In this document: positions 14,806-15,912 of the stretch, one piece after another | Position numbering within the stretch: the first letter of the stretch is position 1 | Layout: each line of letters opens with the position of its first letter | Source: JACMLD01 sp964245425 | Lineage (GTDB): Bacteria; Bacteroidota; Bacteroidia; Chitinophagales; Chitinophagaceae | Assembly (NCBI GenBank): GCA_964245425.1 | Contig: CAXTMV010000114.1 | Coordinates: forward strand, 1 to 15,912 | Direction: 5' to 3' | DNA: 15,912 bases | Notes under the pieces: generated by a model | The model's database searches: none | What the model was told of the DNA's origin: nothing | The model's input: only the letters and a program-made list of their open reading frames with translations | Made by a program: the position numbers and the translations under genes

Positions 14806-14899
14806 AAGGGGAACAGGTTATTGAATATTTATCATGTTAGATTCATACATGAACAGCGCCTGACAAACTAATACGATCTATTCAGATAATCAATCACTA

Positions 14900-14946
14900 C
14901 AGCAGCCGATGGAAAGCACGCAAATTGCCTTCCATCGGCTTTGCTG
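14900..14946. terminator. Strong hairpin between converging genes
   Basis: AGCCGATGGAA (14904-14914) pairs perfectly with TTCCATCGGCT (14930-14940), extended by CAGC/GCTG with a TT bulge. The loop is 15 bases. It sits between the secreted-protein gene (+) and the Ig-like gene (-), and is followed by a smaller GGGC/GCCC hairpin and GTTTT. A bidirectional terminator is the simplest reading, though T tracts are short. Confidence 0.55.
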
Positions 14947-14974
14947 TGGGCGGTATGCCCGTTTTGCAGCGTTA

Positions 14975-15313
14975 TCAATCCATCAGCACGCTGCATAGGG
15001 TTTGCCCGAGGTCGGCGCCTTTGGCTACGGTAACGGAATAGATGTAAACACCCGATTTCCAGGTCTGGCCGGCCAACGGTAATAAGGTTAGGTGGTAAAC
15101 GCCTGCCACGGCACCACCACCTACAGCACCGATATGGCTTGTGCTGCCGCCAGGTCCTACAATTTCAGATCCGATGTTAAAATTGGCCATCGACAGTCCC
15201 GGCACGCCGGTTCCGTTGGCATCCGTTATACTCACGATGAGATACAGATTCAGGGCATTGCCTGGTGCTGCAACGGTATCTTCTGCAATTGCAGTTACAT
15301 TTAATTTTGCCAT
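14975..15313 (-). CDS. Hypothetical Ig-like beta-sandwich protein
   Basis: The 112-residue product starts M-A-K-L-N-V-T-A-I-A and has no signal peptide. The pattern of alternating strands, with L-N-L-Y-L-I-V-S-I-T-D-A-N-G-T-G-V-P-G-L (21-40) and later G-V-Y-H-L-T-L-L-P and G-V-Y-I-Y-S-V-T-V, is typical of an Ig-like domain of the kind found in invasin/carbohydrate-associated repeats. The 'D-A-N-G-T-G-V-P-G-L' turn resembles such 'D..G.pv.g' motifs. Its single-domain form and lack of an export signal are unusual for this fold, so its function and location are unclear. A good promoter lies upstream. Confidence 0.65.
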   Translation of the reverse strand: MAKLNVTAIAEDTVAAPGNALNLYLIVSITDANGTGVPGLSMANFNIGSEIVGPGGSTSHIGAVGGGAVAGVYHLTLLPLAGQTWKSGVYIYSVTVAKGADLGQTLCSVLMD

Positions 15314-15353
15314 ATTGATTTATTTAAGTGATGGTGAAGATGGTTTCCTTCGT

Positions 15354-15384
15354 CAAAATAAATTTTTTTAACCATCCTGTACAA
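15354..15384 (-). promoter_or_regulatory. Promoter of the Ig-like protein gene
   Basis: On the minus strand TTG (15382-15384), a 20-bp spacer and TTATTTTG (15354-15361; one mismatch to TAnnTTTG) precede the ATG at 15313 by about 40 bases, a good fit to the Bacteroidota -33/-7 pattern. Confidence 0.5.
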
Positions 15385-15420
15385 TACCCTGTTTAGAGGA
15401 TTTTTGGAAAGCATAAAGCA

Positions 15421-15450
15421 ATAAAAAAACCGCCCGAAGGCGGTCTTTTA
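15421..15450 (-). terminator. Intrinsic terminator of the T9SS gene
   Basis: ACCGCC-CGAA-GGCGGT (15429-15444) is a perfect 6-bp stem with a tetraloop. Read on the minus strand it is followed by seven T's (complement of 15423-15429). It lies 22 bases after the T9SS gene stop, so it is a textbook rho-independent terminator for that gene. Confidence 0.8.
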
Positions 15451-15465
15451 TCGTACACATACCAT

Positions 15466-15897
15466 TTAAAGAATGACCAGTTTAAAAGTCTTCGGTAGTT
15501 TTCCGACACCGCTTAACCGGATGATATACATCCCTTTGCTCAGCGCACCTGTTTGCATAAACAAGGTATTCGAGCCTTTATTCAGGAGCAGCGTCTGGTC
15601 GTTTAATAAAACGCCATTGCTGCCCATCATCTGGGCCCTCGCCTTTACTGCTGCCGTACTCGTAATCTGCATCCTGACCGGCTGGCCCCTGTGCACGGGG
15701 TTGGGATTTAACAGCACCGACTCAATTGCTGTATTCTGATCATTGGTTAACGTTATACCAACCGGGTTTACTGCTGCAAACCTTGAACCGCTGCCAGCAC
15801 CTCGTTTATAGGTCAGGAACCACTCGTACAGGTTCGGATTATTGTAATAGGAAACAGTCAGGGCGGGAATGAATGGAACCTTAAAAATTAAAGTTTA
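15466..15897 (-). pseudogene. C-terminal part of a T9SS-secreted protein (start missing)
   Basis: The last 80 or so residues are a type IX secretion sorting domain (type A): L-L-N-P-N-P-V near the start, G-S-N-T-L-F, G-M-Y-I-I-R-L and K-T-F-K-L-V-I-L at the end. Upstream in the same frame, N-N-P-N-L-Y-E-W-F-L-T-Y-K-R resembles the last helix of secreted alpha/beta-hydrolase esterases, but that is a guess. The frame is closed by TAA at 15895-15897, and the other two minus frames also contain stops between 15881 and 15897. No usable start with a signal peptide exists in the window, yet a T9SS substrate needs one. The gene is therefore probably broken here (stop or frameshift), or the window end clips a larger rearrangement. 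Confidence 0.6.
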
Positions 15898-15912
15898 TTT
15901 TGTGGATAATAC

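Overview
The window looks like the chromosome of a Bacteroidota bacterium, most likely from the Chitinophagaceae. The evidence is a type IX secretion C-terminal sorting domain, promoters matching the Bacteroidota -33 TTTG / -7 TAnnTTTG form, A/T-rich gene starts without clear Shine-Dalgarno sequences, a long FtsX/MacB-type ABC permease of the kind abundant in this phylum, and an arsR-SRPBCC-DoxX-DUF1801 operon. There is no rRNA, tRNA, CRISPR array or recognisable transposase.

Layout. Positions 1-291 hold the end of an unidentified membrane protein (+). Positions 320-2532 (-) hold a compact stress-type operon (ArsR repressor, AHSA1-like SRPBCC protein, DoxX-like membrane protein, DUF1801 protein) followed by a YdeI/OmdA protein. 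Its promoter, at 2536-2582, carries two copies of a 16-bp partly palindromic site placed as an autorepressor operator. Positions 2823-4407 (+) hold a small two-helix membrane protein, a 43-residue ORF, a GyrI-like effector-binding protein and a RibD/DHFR-family reductase. Positions 4534-6114 (-) hold a secreted M28 metallopeptidase.

Positions 6323-10071 are a cluster of damaged genes. A Cys-rich lipoprotein, an 813-codon FtsX permease and an NTF2/SnoaL-like gene each carry one in-frame stop, while the reading frame and family motifs continue on the far side. In the permease the stop sits exactly where the family has the Glu of its D-E-L-S-F-D motif. Positions 10235-11300 (+) hold an ECF sigma factor translationally overlapping a multi-helix membrane protein that is a plausible regulator of it. 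Then come a 63-residue hypothetical protein, a small M50-type membrane protease with HELGH, and a second DHFR-family reductase.

Positions 13015-13860 are a long A/T-rich gap containing several short repeat families and hairpins. It is followed by a secreted protein of unknown function (+). Beyond a strong hairpin lie an Ig-like cytoplasmic protein (-) and the C-terminal part of a T9SS-secreted protein (-) whose upstream frame is closed in all three phases.

I see no clearly new multi-gene system. The most unusual signals are the cluster of single in-frame stops in otherwise intact genes, the operator-promoter arrangement of the arsR operon, and the repeat-rich gap.
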